Part shown: positions 46,641 through 59,744 of the stretch, in pieces
How positions within the stretch are numbered: position 1 is the stretch's first letter
Layout of the letters: each line of letters begins with the position of its first letter
Assembly (NCBI RefSeq): GCF_026151205.1
Contig: NC_087083.1
Coordinates: 3,886,460 to 3,950,459 of the forward strand
Origin: Bolinopsis microptera
Taxonomy: Eukaryota; Ctenophora; Tentaculata; Lobata; Bolinopsidae
Length of the DNA stretch: 64,000 bases
Direction of reading: 5' to 3'
Position numbers and translations under genes: made by a program
Notes under the pieces: generated by a model
What the model was told of the DNA's origin: nothing
Databases searched by the model: none
Seen by the model: only the letters and a program-made list of their open reading frames with translations

Positions 46641-48227
46641 TCTTTCCCTAGTAAGCTAGTATAGAGCTAGATAATAACTACTTTTATTGAATCGTGCTCC
46701 GGCGGGGATGTTTGTTCGTGTGTATGTCCGTTCGTACGTTGAATGAGATCTGGAGTGCAACGGAAGAAGTATTTGTATTATGCAGGTACGTTACCATGGT
46801 TACATCACGTGATATTTGCAGGTACGAACAGTTTATTTGTAACTTACAAAAATCTAAATTTACGGGTTGGGGCTACAGGCGTGGGTAACATGACTCTTGA
46901 GTATGATGTTATCTTTTACTTATTCTATATACCCTATTCGCTGGTGAGAAAGCAGTTGAAATGACATTCCAGAATCAAGATTAAAAGCACGTTCTACAAC
47001 GAATGACTGTTTACCTAACAGTGAGCCATCACGTGACCATGGTTACATCACGTGACCATGGTTACATCACGTGATATTAGCACGCTGGAAACCAAATACC
47101 ATCCAATACGGGATAGCACTCAAAACATATGCTTATTTTATCCATCACATTCTTGACATTGTTTTTACGTTTTATCGTTACCATGGTTACATGATATTGC
47201 GGTTACCGTCTCACTTCTTACATCACATGATCATCACTCCCACTCAACTTTATCTCCTTATCTCACCTTTTTCGTTCTTTCTAATTTTTTAAAGGGACTC
47301 CATAATTACTTTATTTTAAAACCTTGTTTTTCTAAAGTAACCTACACACGTTACTATCTAAATCGGAGCTGTGTTTTACATGGAGCAATGTCTGCTCCCT
47401 CACTACTTCACCTCTCAGTCTCGTCAGCTAGTCCTTCTTCTTCTTCTCTCTCAAGTGCTTTGTACACATGCTCTTAGCTGCAAATGTGTGTATCACGTTT
47501 ACTGTGTTGGAGATTGTTATCGTGCAGTTCTTGATTTTGTCTTTAAAACTGATTATGTACTGTAATGTATAATGTAACATGTAACATTGTAACATGTATG
47601 TAATTTACTTGATAATAATGTACTTGATAATTCTGGCAAGAATCTGATCGGTATTTTAATCACTGTACACTTACAGTTACACAGTTTAATGATGCTTATC
47701 GATGTTTTATTAGTGTTTTATTAGTGTTTTATTAGTGATTTATCGGTGTTTCTTATCTGGAGAGGAACTCAACAAAGGAATATGTTATCTGTGATGGTAT
47801 TTACTCGCGCAGTCCCTCCCTATTCTCGAGCTGCTAGTTATTGGTTGTTACAGTTAACAGAGTGGTTATATTATATGTTATTTAGAACTTTAGTTGTAAG
47901 TTAGGTTACAGTGTGTACACTGTAACTTAATATAACTTAATATAACTAAGTACAATTAATTAACACTGTAAATGTGTATTAGCACGCCTCGCCCCTTCTC
48001 AGTACTCCTCCCTCTTCACCTCACTCTGTTTATCTTCCTTAATTATAATATTTTGTCGCATAGTTTCTGCTTGTCTAAAAATGGTATTTTCTTGAGAACA
48101 TCTAAAAACCTTGACTCTAGGGATATGTCCTAGTTTTGCTATGAGTTATAAGACCATGCTTCTATTACTCCTACCATAGCTTACACAGATCCATTTCATT
48201 TGTACTGATCCATTGTCCCACTACCCA

Positions 48228-48598
48228 GCCCCTCTCTTTCTCCCTGACCCAGTGCTCTCTCTCCCTCCCTCCCTCCCTCAGTCCCTCTCTTTCTCCCTGA
48301 TCCAGTGCTCTCTCTCCCTCCCTCCCTCCCTTCCTCAGTCCCTCTCTTTCTCCCTGATCCAGTGCTCTCTCTCTCCCTCCCTCTCTTCCTCCCTTCCTCC
48401 CTCCGTCCCTCCCTCAGTCCCTCTCTTTCTCCCTGATCCAGTGCTCTCTCTCCCTCCCTCCCTCCCACTGTACCCAGTCCCTCTCTTTCTCCCTAATCCA
48501 GTGCTCTCTCTCCCTCCCTCCCTCCCTCAGTCCCTCTCTTTCTCCCTGATCCAGTTCTCTCCCTCCCTCCCTTCCTCCCTCAGTCCCTCTATTTCTAT
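48228..48598. repeat. CT-rich minisatellite (CAGTCCCTCTCTTTCTCCCTGATCCAGTGCTC)
   Basis: Six to seven units of 50-65 bp, length-variable in the CCCT run. Open Ser/Pro/Leu (plus) and Gly/Arg/Glu (minus) frames are artefacts. Confidence 0.9.
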
Positions 48599-48772
48599 AA
48601 TTCCACACTCAGTGAGATTGATAACTCTCTTTTCTTCTCCCCCTTGTTACAAATAGTACACTATAATTCCACACTCAGTGAGCTTGATAACTCTCTTTTC
48701 TTCTCCCCCTTGTTACAAATAGTACACTATAATTCCACACTCAGTGAGATTGATAACTCTCTTTTCTTCTCC
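48594..48772. repeat. ~66-bp minisatellite, three units
   Basis: Units start ATAATTCCACACTCAGTGAG and end CCTTGTTACAAATAGTACAC. 48773-50109 has no supported gene, apart from C homopolymer runs at 49399-49435. Confidence 0.85.
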
Positions 48773-50109
48773 CTCCTTGTTAGTTGTCTCTTCTTTGTTA
48801 CTATTAATACACACTCTGTAGTACTATTGGCTCGTCTTCTCTCTCTACAGTTGATGTTTCGCAAGTTTTTCACAAGTGTTAGATAAGTACTCAGATCAGT
48901 TTGGCATCTGTTTAGTAGACTCTTCTAGATAAAACTTGATCAGCAAGCTTTAGTATAGAAGAGTAGCAACATTAATTACTTACTGTGATAGGTCACTTCA
49001 GTGACATTGTAGTCGCTGCCTACTTAACATGATGTTACATGTGATGTAGTCTCTTATTGAGTCTCTCAATCATATTCTAATGTCTGATCACACTTGAGTA
49101 AAGACAAGATTATCCAGTTACAACTGTTTCTTATTTGTGTTTAATCAGAAAACATCAGAAATTGTTATGTTACTTGTTCAACCTGTATTTAAAGGTTCTG
49201 CACATTATTGCGCTGTCACGTGGTTAGAATACAGCTTTCTGATTGGCTGCTGCCAGTAATACAGCTCTCTGATTGGTTAATGACTTATTTTATGACGAAG
49301 CTACGAAGACATTGTCAGTCCCAGTATACCTTCTCGTGTCAGTAATTAAAACAGGGCTCCTTCTTTCAGGACACTTTTAATCCAGGTTGTCTATTAGCCC
49401 CCCCCCCCCCCCTCAGATTAGCCCCCCCCCCCCCCAGATTCCCCTCACTCAGATTCTCCCTCAAGGTGTTCAACACCACTAGAAAGAGACAGGGCTCTGT
49501 GTAACTGCACAGGTGCCTCCCATTGCACAACATTAGACAACATTACCTCCACACTGTGTGTGTGTTACTGATCTCTTTCTCTGCGTATCTTGAGGGACCT
49601 GGTCATTGCATACTCTTAATTAGTGTTATTTTATATTTAGTGTGCCATTATTCATTAGTGTTATTTAATATTTAGTGTACCATTATTCATTAGTGTTATT
49701 TATTGCGATTAGTTTAATACGGATTTAATTACTTAATTGTTGAAGCACTGATCGAGATTTCAGTTTAGTTCGGGTTTATCAGCATTGTGTTTTGTGTTCT
49801 GTGACATATTTTCTGAGTCCTCATATCCTTTCTAAAACCTTCTCAAAAGGTTGAAATTAAACCCTTTTCTTTTGCACACAGTGCTCACTACACAGTGCTC
49901 ACTACACTTGATACCTGTACTCAAATTTCTGTTATTTTTAGCGGCAGTCAATTCTACTCTCACTGCTCGCATGATGTCATTTCGTTCAGCTGAAATAATG
50001 TGACTTTGGGTTTTGTTTGCATGTGAGCGTTTTTAGTTGTGACTAGAATACAGCTCTCTGATTGGTCGGTTGCTGTCGCGTGTGTAAAATACAGCTCTCT
50101 GATTGGTTC

Positions 50110-50212
50110 ATGAGGATTCGGGTTGGTTTGCTGAACAAGGAGGAGTACCGTAAGTTTGCTGCGTTGGGAGACACGAAGGAGTACGCTGCTACACTCTACG
50201 ATAATGAGGAAT
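50110..50212 (+). CDS. Candidate exon, possibly alternative first exon
   Basis: ATG opens MRIRVGLLNKEEYRKFAAL then GDTKEYAATLYDNEE, a well-balanced 34-residue peptide. It either ends at TAG (50215-50217) or splices at GAAT|GTTAGT after 50212, leaving one base, which fits the exon at 51977. Two ACAGCTCTCTGATTGG elements (inverted CCAAT) lie just upstream, like a promoter. Protein family unknown. Confidence 0.4.
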
Positions 50213-50216
50213 GTTA

Positions 50217-50303
50217 GTGCAGCTTGTTCAGCTTGTTCAGCTTGTTCAGCATGTTCAACTTGTTCAACTTGTTCAGCTTGTTCAACTTGTTCAGCATGTT
50301 GAA
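50217..50303. repeat. 9-bp minisatellite (CAGCTTGTT)n
   Basis: About nine units with A/C changes. The minus frame of EQAEQVEQ is an artefact. 50304-50940 is AT-rich and non-coding. Confidence 0.9.
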
Positions 50304-50954
50304 CTATTTTCAAATATTTAACATTAATTATCGTAATCATATAATGTCGGGCACATTAATATTTTAAGCTTCACAAAAACGTTCCATCGTTCTGTATCGA
50401 ATAACTCGCTAATGATTTAGCGGTGCGTATTTGCTCCTTATTATTGGATATTTCACCCTTTTCAATATTTCATCAATATTCATTATTCAACAATCAATCA
50501 TTCTTCATATGAATACAGTTGATACTTAATTTATTTTTTCGAATGTTTTGAATGAATCATTTCAAATCACTTTATCTATTTCTGTCTATTTTTATATGTA
50601 TGCTCAACTATATCCAACTGTTTAGTTCTACTTCTCTCATTAGGATGTCATGAATATAATACGATCATATATATAAAATAATATAATACGGAATCAGTCC
50701 GGTTCAAGCGGACATTTTTAAGTTTTTAGTTTCACCTGTTAGTTAAACTCTGTCTCTCCGAACCTATACGAGTAAACATGTTTCTACTTTCTCCGCGACT
50801 AAAGATCTACAAACTAGTTTATAGTATACTAAAGATATACTAGTTATTAGTTAACAAACCTGAAGACCTAAAGGAATGAAGTACTCCTAAAAGAGAACAA
50901 TATTACCCCGCCCTGTTCTAGAACTATCATTATAATAACTGTATAGTCTGTAAA

Positions 50955-51212
50955 TATAGCCTGTAATTATACGTTATAGCCTGTAATTATACGTTATAGC
51001 CTGTAATTATACGTTATAGCCCGTAATTATACGTTATAGCCTGTAATTATACGTTATAACCTGTAATTATACGTTATAGCCTGTAATTATACGTTATAAC
51101 CCGTAATTATACGTTATAGCCCGTAATTATACGTTATAACCTGTAATTATACGTTGTAGCCCGTAATTATACGTTATAGCCTGTAATTATACGTTATAAC
51201 CCGTAATTATAG
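50955..51212. repeat. 20-bp minisatellite (CTGTAATTATACGTTATAGC)n
   Basis: Thirteen units with CTGT/CCGT and TAGC/TAAC variants. Confidence 0.95.
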
Positions 51213-51424
51213 TCCGTCATGTTAAACTTTAAAACCTGGCTACTTATAGCTGTTAAAATATTTTATTAACAGTAAAAATACTGTGGTACCTCATTAGAGG
51301 GCCGTGTGTTAATATCTAGAGAGGTAAAATCAAACAATCTATATTAAATCTAAAATAGAACGGCAAAATAGACCACAATGTCTCTAAATTAAGATAAAAT
51401 GAAAAGTGGGTTGACTTGAGATCT

Positions 51425-51873
51425 GACTACTGACTTCTGACTACCGACTACCGACTACTGACTACTGACTACTGACTACTGACTACTGACTACTGACTAC
51501 TGACTACTGACTACTGACTACTGACTACTGACTACTGACTACTGACTACTGACTACTGACTACTGACTACTGACTACTGACTACTGACTACTGACTACTG
51601 ACTACTGACTACTGACTACTGACTACTGACTACCGACTACCGACTACCGACTACCGACTACTGACTACTGACTACTGACTACTGACTACTGACTACTGAC
51701 TACTGACTACTGACTACTGACTACTGACTACTGACTACTGACTACTGACTACTGACTACTGACTACTGACTACTGACTACTGACTACTGACTACCGACTA
51801 CCGACTACCGACTACCGACTACCGACTACCGACTACTGACTACTGACTACTGACTACTGACTACTGACTACTG
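51425..51873. repeat. 7-bp satellite (GACTACT)n
   Basis: About 64 units. Blocks of GACTACC variants appear at the left edge, ~51631-51659 and ~51792-51832, dividing the array into domains. Confidence 0.95.
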
Positions 51874-51976
51874 ACTGTAGTCAGTGGGATAATCTCCACT
51901 CTTACTCGGATAGACCGTAACAACGCTAATTCCCTGAACTATTTCTACTCCAGTTGTTAACATAACCTTATTTCAG

Positions 51977-52079
51977 CTCTACAGAGGACTGATAGTAGGA
52001 GTATAGCGGAGGGTGTTAGAAGATCACAGTCCCCTGGAGGGGCCCCACCTGTAGCGCCCAAACGTAACACTTCTAATGG
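51977..52079 (+). CDS. Internal exon, Pro/Arg-rich SH3-ligand-like peptide
   Basis: Acceptor ACCTTATTTCAG and donor AATGG|GTGAGT. 103 nt with one open frame, entering in phase 1 and leaving in phase 2: LQRTDSRSIAEGVRRSQS then PGGAPPVAPKRNTSNG. RRSQSP is a plausible kinase or 14-3-3 site and APPVAPKR a class of SH3 ligand. Entry phase matches the donors at 34420 and 50212, and exit phase matches the exon at 59745. Confidence 0.65.
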
Positions 52080-52389
52080 GTGAGTAATTAACCAGTTATC
52101 TAATTATCTAATTATCTAATTGAGTAGTTAATTGGGCTTATTACTTAATTGGCTTATTAGTTCAATTGGCGTAGATGTAGCACTTTTAATACGTGTTCAA
52201 TACGTGTTTATTTTGTGTCTCATTCAGATTGATTGGGTTGATTTTAGCACTTTTAAGATGGTGTCGCCTAAGAGTGTTATAGCATGAGAAAGCCCTACTT
52301 ATATAAAGTAGATATAAAAGGTATTATGATAAACTGGACACCAGTTAACATCGTCAGATTCTGATAGCTGTCTTTACAATCTAGCACCG

Positions 52390-52495
52390 TATCAGTCAAC
52401 ATTGACTCAATCAATATTGACTCTCAAATCAACATTGACTCTCAAATCAACATTGACTCTCAAATCAAAATGTACTCTCAAATCAACATTGACTG
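52390..52495. repeat. 18-bp minisatellite (CAACATTGACTCTCAAAT)n
   Basis: Five units, in the presumed intron. Nothing else is supported between 52080 and 52750. Confidence 0.8.
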
Positions 52496-52753
52496 AATAT
52501 GTCTCTCCATCCTGGAAGGCCGACAGTCAGATTTATTAATTAATTAGATACTTAACTAATTAATTAACTGGCTAATTAAGCCTGGCACCTCTATCATATC
52601 ATGTTAACTAAATTAGTTAACTAAATTAGTTAATTAGTTAGCTAATTAATTGATTAATTAGCACCTCTCCAGTATCGTGTTAACTCGTCACTCTAGTCCT
52701 AGTCCGGACCCGATACGGCGTCCTCCTCCCCCGACCAGAGTGTTCAGGTAAAA

Positions 52754-52908
52754 GCACGTGGTATTATTACCTTATATGGTAGTGTGACCACGTGATGTGG
52801 TATTATTACCTTATATGGTAGTGTGACCACGTGATGTGGTATTATTACCTTATATGGTAGTGTGACCACGTTATGTGGTATTATTACCTTATATGGTAGT
52901 GTGACCAC
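52754..52908. repeat. 39-bp minisatellite joining E-box and CArG box
   Basis: Four units. Each has CACGTG (one mutated to CACGTT) and the exact CArG word CCTTATATGG at 52770, 52809, 52848 and 52887, followed by TAGTGTGACCACG. The minus frame is an artefact. Confidence 0.9.
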
Positions 52909-53035
52909 GGGACTGGCGGCGCGCATATCTGGTGTCTTGCTGATGGATGTATTCTGCTGAAGATGTCTTGGAATGTCGCGCTGAAGTGTCTCTCTGATGA
53001 TGATGATAATTTTGTCTTGTTCATAGAAAGATATA

Positions 53036-53115
53036 GTAACTATGGTAACTATAGTAACTATAGTAACTATAGTAACTATAGTAACTATAGTAACTATAGT
53101 TACTATAGTTACTAT
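53036..53115. repeat. 9-bp satellite (TAACTATAG)n
   Basis: About nine units; the last two invert to TTACTATAG. 53116-54168 has no supported gene. Confidence 0.85.
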
Positions 53116-54789
53116 AGAAAGATATAATATTTCAAGATGCCTGCTCTTTCTAAGGATTTTAACAGTGATTTCACATTCTATTTCAAAAGTTTTTGGCTAA
53201 TCCACAGATATGTTTGGTCAGACCGGTAGAATCAGCGAATTGACATGATTACTGAGTTACTCAATCTAGACAATCTCAATCTTTCTTTCTTATTTTCTCT
53301 TATCTTGTTCTGAAGTTCTAACAGTCTCCAGTATAATCAGACAGTTTGCAGACAATGTGTATATTTTCTAGATCATGGCAAGCATTTGATTGGTCTGCAT
53401 CATGTGTGCTACTATTACCAACTAATCTGCATGGCTTTGAGAGCAGTTTCATTGAAATGCATGGCTCTAGCATCTAATTACTAACCAATTACCTACTAAT
53501 TACTAACAAATTACCATCCAATTACCAACCAATTACCAACTAAAGAACTAATAAGCAACTAATCACTCAGATCTGCTTACTAATTAATTTGTTACTCAAG
53601 TACAGATGGTAAACTATAACTTGCTGAACTGTTGTTTGAGAAACTCTTATTTGACTTAATATGGTAATGTTTTGAAGATCGCACTATTTATTTAGTTTGA
53701 CATAACTTGACTCTACCAGCCAACTACTTGGCTACTTGATCATAGTTCATGGACAGATGCGACACATTCGTTACTATATAGTTACTATAGTTACTATATT
53801 AACGAAATAGTCTCGACTTAAATTCCAGCATTATTCTTCTCTATAAGACTCTATGAGAGCAATAAATATCCTGATATAGTCCCCGCACTTAAACCGGACC
53901 AGAATATTACCTGGCCTGATAATTCCGGTATGTAGCCCTATTTTACAAACAATGATCGAACCAAATGCGATTATAACGGACTAAACTTATGGTCCGGATT
54001 GGAGAATTCGCTGTACGCATAGTAGCACTGGTAACCTATAGCTCTATAGAGTATAATAGCACTGGTAACTACATTAGTGGAGATAACTGTTTGAAGCCAG
54101 TGACGCGGGAGATCTGATTAAACCCACGATCTGATTACCTGTTGCTGGTACATAGTCACCACACAGTTCACAGTTCACATGTATAATACATAGTATAATG
54201 TTTCAACCAATCAGTGGAATTATCTAAACAATCAGAGCACTCCTCATTGATAACACTTAGTTTCAGTAGGGTTGTAAAAGTTACTATAGTTACTATAGTT
54301 ACTATAGTTACTATAGTAACCAGGTAGTAACTAAAGTTACTCGAGCTGCAATACCAATTGAGACTACTTCCATCTCAAATAACTCATCACTCTAGTCTCT
54401 AGCCCCTGACCACCTGCTAAAATGTGTACACTGTAGCTAGTCAGAGAGATCTACATTACAGATCTACATTAGCAGTAAGATTACATTAGCCTCCTGAGGG
54501 AGAGATCTGTAAGATGTTACTCCAGGTGGTATAAATAGGGAGAGAGAGAGAGTGGGGGGGGGGGGTTCATTAACCTGAGAGAGAGAGGGGGGTCATTAAC
54601 CTGAGAGAGAGAGGGGGGTCATTAACCTGAGAGAGAGAGAGAGGGGGGAGAGAGGGGGAGAGAGGGAGAGAGAGAGTATCTCATATTACATCGTTATAGC
54701 CACATCAGACATACTCCACTCTACACTTTCCGGGAAACTCTCAACTAGCTCATCTCGAGTCTCGACTTGCTTCCCGCCATCAACTCTGA

Positions 54790-54831
54790 TCACGTGGGAA
54801 CATTACCATATATGGTAATGACCCCACGTGA
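54790..54831. promoter_or_regulatory. E-box/CArG palindrome, copy 1
   Basis: TCACGTGGGAACATTACCAT joined to ATATGGTAATGACCCCACGTGA. The centre CCATATATGG fits CC(A/T)6GG and both shoulders carry CACGTG. The left shoulder has changed (GGGAAC for GGGGTC) relative to copy 2. Confidence 0.45.
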
Positions 54832-55937
54832 CTCCACCCCGCCAGATCCTGGCCCCTATAACAACATTACTCGGTACCTTGTGTATCAGGTTACTCTACT
54901 GGTCCCTGATACACTTGACACTCAGCTCTCCACTCTAGTCCCTGTAGTCCGTGTATTAGGGGACTAGTGGAGTGTGCTTCACTTTTGTATCCGCTGTAAA
55001 CTTGACACTCAGCTCTCCACTCAGCTCTCCACTCTTCATTATCTACTGTAATTTAACTCATTGTTACACAGGGGGCTTTCGCGAAGTTGAAATATTTTGT
55101 TGCGTTGTTCTTAGTTTATGTTGTTAATCTGATACGCTGTGCAGTTTGGAAATTTAAATCGAGCGGCAGATTTTAGAATTAATTATCTTGAGAACATTTG
55201 TTAGCTACATTTAAGACCTATCAGTATTTGTTTTCTTAATATTGGTACAATTGAAGCTTATACCTTTCAAAAAATAACTAGGTTTCCGTAATGCTGAAAA
55301 GTTCATAACCTGGTTATATAAGCTCACAGTTAGTTCCCCTTTTCTCATAGCTAGGTAGAACATTTGTTAACTGCATTTAAGACCTTTTACAGTATAGTAC
55401 ATATTAGTATGTATTAGTAGTCAGTATCTGTTTTCGTGATATTGGTATCCTTGCTGCTTCAATCTTCACTCCGTCATATCACATGGTAGTTCCCCTTGGT
55501 AGTTCCCTTTTCTAGCGTACACGGGACCCGTACTCACGTACAGGACAGTCCCGTATACACGTACAGACTCCAGGGTCTATTGTTTGATCTTTGAAGCCTT
55601 TATGACCGGACCTACCGATCTGTATAATTGTTGAGCTCATCTAGTTGGAGAATACGTGTAATCAGTTTTGCAGTGATATCCGGTATTCAGTTCGGATGAC
55701 TCTCCGAGTTGCTCTTGTTTAGACGTTTATTGTTTTCATTTCGTCGTGTATAATTCACGTGATGCCCAAATAAGGATTGTATAATCTCACAGTTCACACT
55801 CTTATCTCTTATCTAACTTATTATCATAGAGTTTCAGTAGGGTTGTATAAGTCGGGTACTGGTTATGAGTTATAGGAAGATTGTCGCTAAAAACAGGTGA
55901 GATTCGGGGTTACAATTACAAAACCGCAAGGGTTGCT

Positions 55938-56066
55938 ATAGTTACCATAGTTACTATAGTTACTATAGTTACTATAGTTACTATAGTTACTATAGTTACT
56001 ATAGTTACTATAGTTACTATAGTTACTATAGTTACTATAGTTACTATAGTTACTATAGTTACTGTA
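55938..56066. repeat. 9-bp satellite (TTACTATAG)n
   Basis: Fourteen units. Its counterpart in copy 2 (58528-58605) has only about eight, so the array has changed length since duplication. Confidence 0.9.
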
Positions 56067-57330
56067 GGTACAGAATACAGATAATTGGTATAAACTTGAG
56101 TTGGTGATTGCCTGCATGTAGCTCAGTTTAATAATTACATAATTGTAATGAGTTAATTACATCTAAATAATGTTACTTTAAAGTATGATCCGAATGATCT
56201 GGTTTTACAGCGGCTGGCATCATTTAAATATTAAAGTAGTGTGCGTTATTCGGATGCGAGATATGGGCCTAACGGATATTCTCTAACAGTATGGTTGCTA
56301 ACGAAATTACATCAGTTCACAAAACAAGACATAAAAAATAGATCGACAATATTGTAAGGTCATGGTATACTGCTAATATACTAAAAGTTAAGTGAAATAG
56401 CGCAACAGCTACTTTGTTGACTACCCTAGCTTAACCAGACTACGGCGATGATCTAGTATACAGTTAACATTATAGTTACTATAGTACTATACGAAGATAG
56501 TCGCAGATTAATTATTTCTCTATACTACCAGCATAGTTATCTATCGTCTGGACTTAGTACAACCATGTATTAACTATGCAGTTACCTAGGTAGTAACCAG
56601 TGAGGTTACCAATCGTTATCCCTATAATATACCGATGAGATTGTGTACAAAGCATGGCACTATAGCTCTCAGATATAATAGTGTACTATATGAGTTTAAC
56701 ATACGGAATATTAAACCAGATAGATTACTGTTGTGTTACATATCACACAGTTCACAGTTCACATGTATATACATAGTATAATGTTTCACCAATCAGTGGA
56801 ATATCTAAACAATCAGAGCACCCTTGTAACACTTATTTCGTAGGGTTGTATAGTTAACCTATAGTTACTAAGTTACTATAGTTACTATAGTACCAGGTAG
56901 TAACTAAAGTTACTCGAGCTGCAATACCAATTGAGACTACTTCCATGAACCATCCAAATAATCATCACTCTAGTCTCTAGCCCCTGACCACCTGCTAAAA
57001 TGTGTACACTGTAGCTAGTCAGAGAGATCTACATTACAGATCTACATTAGCAGTAAGATTACATTAGCCTCCTGAGGGAGAGATCTGTAAGATGTTACTC
57101 CAGGTGGTATAAATAGGGAGAGAGAGAGAGTGGGGGGGGGGGGTCATTAACCTGAGAAAGAGAGGGGGTTAACCTGAGAGAGGAGGGGGGGGGGTCTTTA
57201 ACCTGAGAGAGAGAGAGAGAGAGAGAGTATCTCATGTTACATCGTTATAGCCACATCAGACATAATCCACTCTACACACGGGAAACTCTCAACTAGCTCA
57301 TCTCGACTTGCTTCCCGTCATCAACTCTGA

Positions 57331-57372
57331 TCACGTGGGGTCATTACCATATATGGTAATGACCCCACGTGA
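57331..57372. promoter_or_regulatory. Perfect 42-bp palindrome: E-box, CArG box, E-box
   Basis: Perfect dyad centred between 57351 and 57352. Half-site TCACGTGGGGTCATTACCATA, with the CArG word CCATATATGG at the centre and CACGTG on both flanks. It could act as a regulatory site or a cruciform-forming sequence. Confidence 0.5.
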
Positions 57373-57549
57373 CCCCACCCCGCCAGATCCTGGCCCTATA
57401 ACAACATTACCCGGTACCTTGTGTATCAGGTTACTGTACTGATCCCTGTACTCCGTGTATCAGTGGACTAGTGGAGTGTGCTTCACTTTTGTATCCGCTG
57501 TAAACTTGACACTCAGCTCTCCACTCATCTCTCCACTCTTCATTAGGGC

Positions 57550-57668
57550 CTGCCCACACTACGCCTCTATTCCCCGAATGTCTGCCCACACTACGCCATG
57601 TTTTGACGGGCCACATGGCGTGGGTCAAAAAAACTGGATTCACACAACGAGGCGCGTAGTGTGGGCAG
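57550..57668. mobile_element. Small MITE in duplication copy 2 only
   Basis: Ends CTGCCCACACTACGCC and GGCGCGTAGTGTGGGCAG form terminal inverted repeats. It is absent from the corresponding place in copy 1 (~55033-55044). The flanking CTCTCCACTC sequence is repeated on both sides, so the exact target duplication is unclear. Confidence 0.65.
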
Positions 57669-59744
57669 AGCTCTCCACTCAGCTCTCCACTCTTCATTAT
57701 CTGCTGTAATTTAACTCATTGTTACACAGGGGGCTTTCGCGAAGTTGAAATGTTGAGTTTTGTTGCGTTGTTCTTAGTTTATGTTGTTAATCTGATACGC
57801 TGTGGTTTGAAATTTAAATCGAGCGGCAGATTTTAGAATTAATTATCTTGAGAACATTTGTTAACTGCATTTAAGACCTTTTACAGTATAGTACATATTA
57901 GTATGTATTAGTAGTCAGTATCTGTTTTCGTGATATTGGTACAATTGAAGCTTATACCTTTCAAAAAATACCTAGGTTTCCGTAATGCTGAAAAGTTCAT
58001 AACCTGGTTATATAAGCTCACAGTTAGTTCCCTTTTCTCATAGCTAGGTCAGGGTGTATCCTTGCTGCTTCACTCCGTCATATCACATGGTAGTTCCCCT
58101 TGGTAGTTCCCCTTTTCTAGCGTACACGGGACCCGTACTCACGTACAGGACAGTCCCGTATACATGTACAGACTCCAGGGTCTATTGTTTGATCTTTGAA
58201 GCCTTTATGACCGGACCTACCGATCTGTATAATTGTTGAGCTCATCTAGTTGGAGAATACGTGTAATCAGTTTTGCAGTGATATCCGGTATTCAGTTCGG
58301 ATGACTGTCCGAGTTGCTCTTGTTTAGACGTTTAGTATTTTCATTTTGTCGTGTATAATTCACGTGATGCCCAAATAAGGAGTTATACGTGTATAATCTC
58401 ACTCTCTTATCTCTTATCTTAAATATTATCATAGAGTTTCAGTAGGGTTGTACTGATTATGAGTTATAGGAAGATTGTCGCTAAAAACAGGTGAGATTCG
58501 GGGTTACAATTACAAAACCGCAAGGTTGCTATAGTTACTATAGCTACTATAGTTACTATAGTTACTATAGTTACTATAGTTACTATAGTTACTATAGTTA
58601 ATGTAGGTACAGAATACAGATTGAGATAATTGGTATAAACTTGAGTTGGTGATTGCTTGTATTTAGCTCAGTTTAATAATTACATAATTGTAATGAGTTA
58701 ATTACATCTAAATAATGTTACTTTAAAGTATGATCCGAATGATCTGGTTTTACAGCGGCTGGCATCATTTAAATATTAAAGTAGTGTGCGTTATTCGGTT
58801 GCGAGATATGGTTGCTAACGGAGATATGGTTGCTAACGGAGATATGGTTGCTAACGGAAGGGTTGTTCATTAGTTTCATCAGGAAACAAACATAAAAAAT
58901 AGCGGACAATCTTGGCTGGTTTCATGTTCCATCTCGCTAGATATCCACTAAAAAGTCTACAGTGAAAACGGCGGCAATCCCAGCCTCCCCCTTCTGTGAC
59001 GTCACGCCTTATGACGTCACGACTAACGAGCGAGACTAGTTAACATTAACAATTATACCCGGTTATACTACGAAGAGTAGTCGGGCAGATTATATTTGCT
59101 GCTACTCCCGCATGTTTGATCTCGTCTGAGACTTTAGTCAGCAAACACCTGTTATAACACTGCCAGGGTTACCAGGGTTACCAGGGTTGCCAGGGTTACC
59201 AGTCTGTATCCCTCTTATTATATACTGCATGTAAGCTTGGTTAAACAGCATTGGGCAAAGCATTCTCACGATTATAATAGTGTTAATTACTGTTGACACT
59301 TTAAATCAATGGACGATATCAAGCAATAAGAGTTTTTTGGGAAATATGTACTTTTAAATGGTGTAAATTCCTCGTGTGCTTTATCACACGATTAGATGAT
59401 TTAATATTCCTGATAATACGCCGCCTTGATTACAAGTGATGACAACTTTTAACGATGACAACTTTTAACTGACTCAAATTGGGACTCGGACCAGCCGTTA
59501 ATCACAAACGATTAAATAATTCGTTGCCAAACCTCCGTGTCATTACATCTTGTGACCACGATTTGTGACAAGGAAGGTAATCATGACTTATGACAGCAAC
59601 TTATATACTTATATAGTAACTATGGTTACTATGGTAACTATGGTTACTATGTTTACTATGGTTACTATGGTAACTATAGTAACTTATGACCACCACTTGA
59701 GATGTTACATGTGACTAAGGCTTACTTAAGCGTTTTATTTTCAG

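Larger units (their letters stand above)
54169..56700. repeat. Segmental duplication, copy 1
   Basis: About 2.55 kb matching 56745-59290 in the same order and orientation. Shared landmarks: CACAGTTCACAGTTCACATG; the GA-rich block (54541 / 57115); the CArG palindrome (54790 / 57331); GGGGGCTTTCGCGAAGTTGA; GTACACGGGACCCGTACTCA; the TTACTATAG array; and CAGCGGCTGGCATCATTTAA. Edges are diffuse. No coding exon is recognised in either copy. Confidence 0.85.
56745..59290. repeat. Segmental duplication, copy 2
   Basis: Counterpart of 54169-56700. It differs by small indels, a shorter TTACTATAG array, a tandem triplication of GGTTGCTAACGGAGATAT (~58800-58855) and an inserted 119-bp MITE (57550-57668). 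Confidence 0.85.

Noticed and set aside
48196-48656. Ser/Pro-rich and Gly/Arg/Glu-rich frames
   Set aside because: CT-rich minisatellite read on both strands.
54790-54831. Rho-independent terminator-like hairpin
   Set aside because: Eukaryotic context; better explained as paired E-box/CArG sites.
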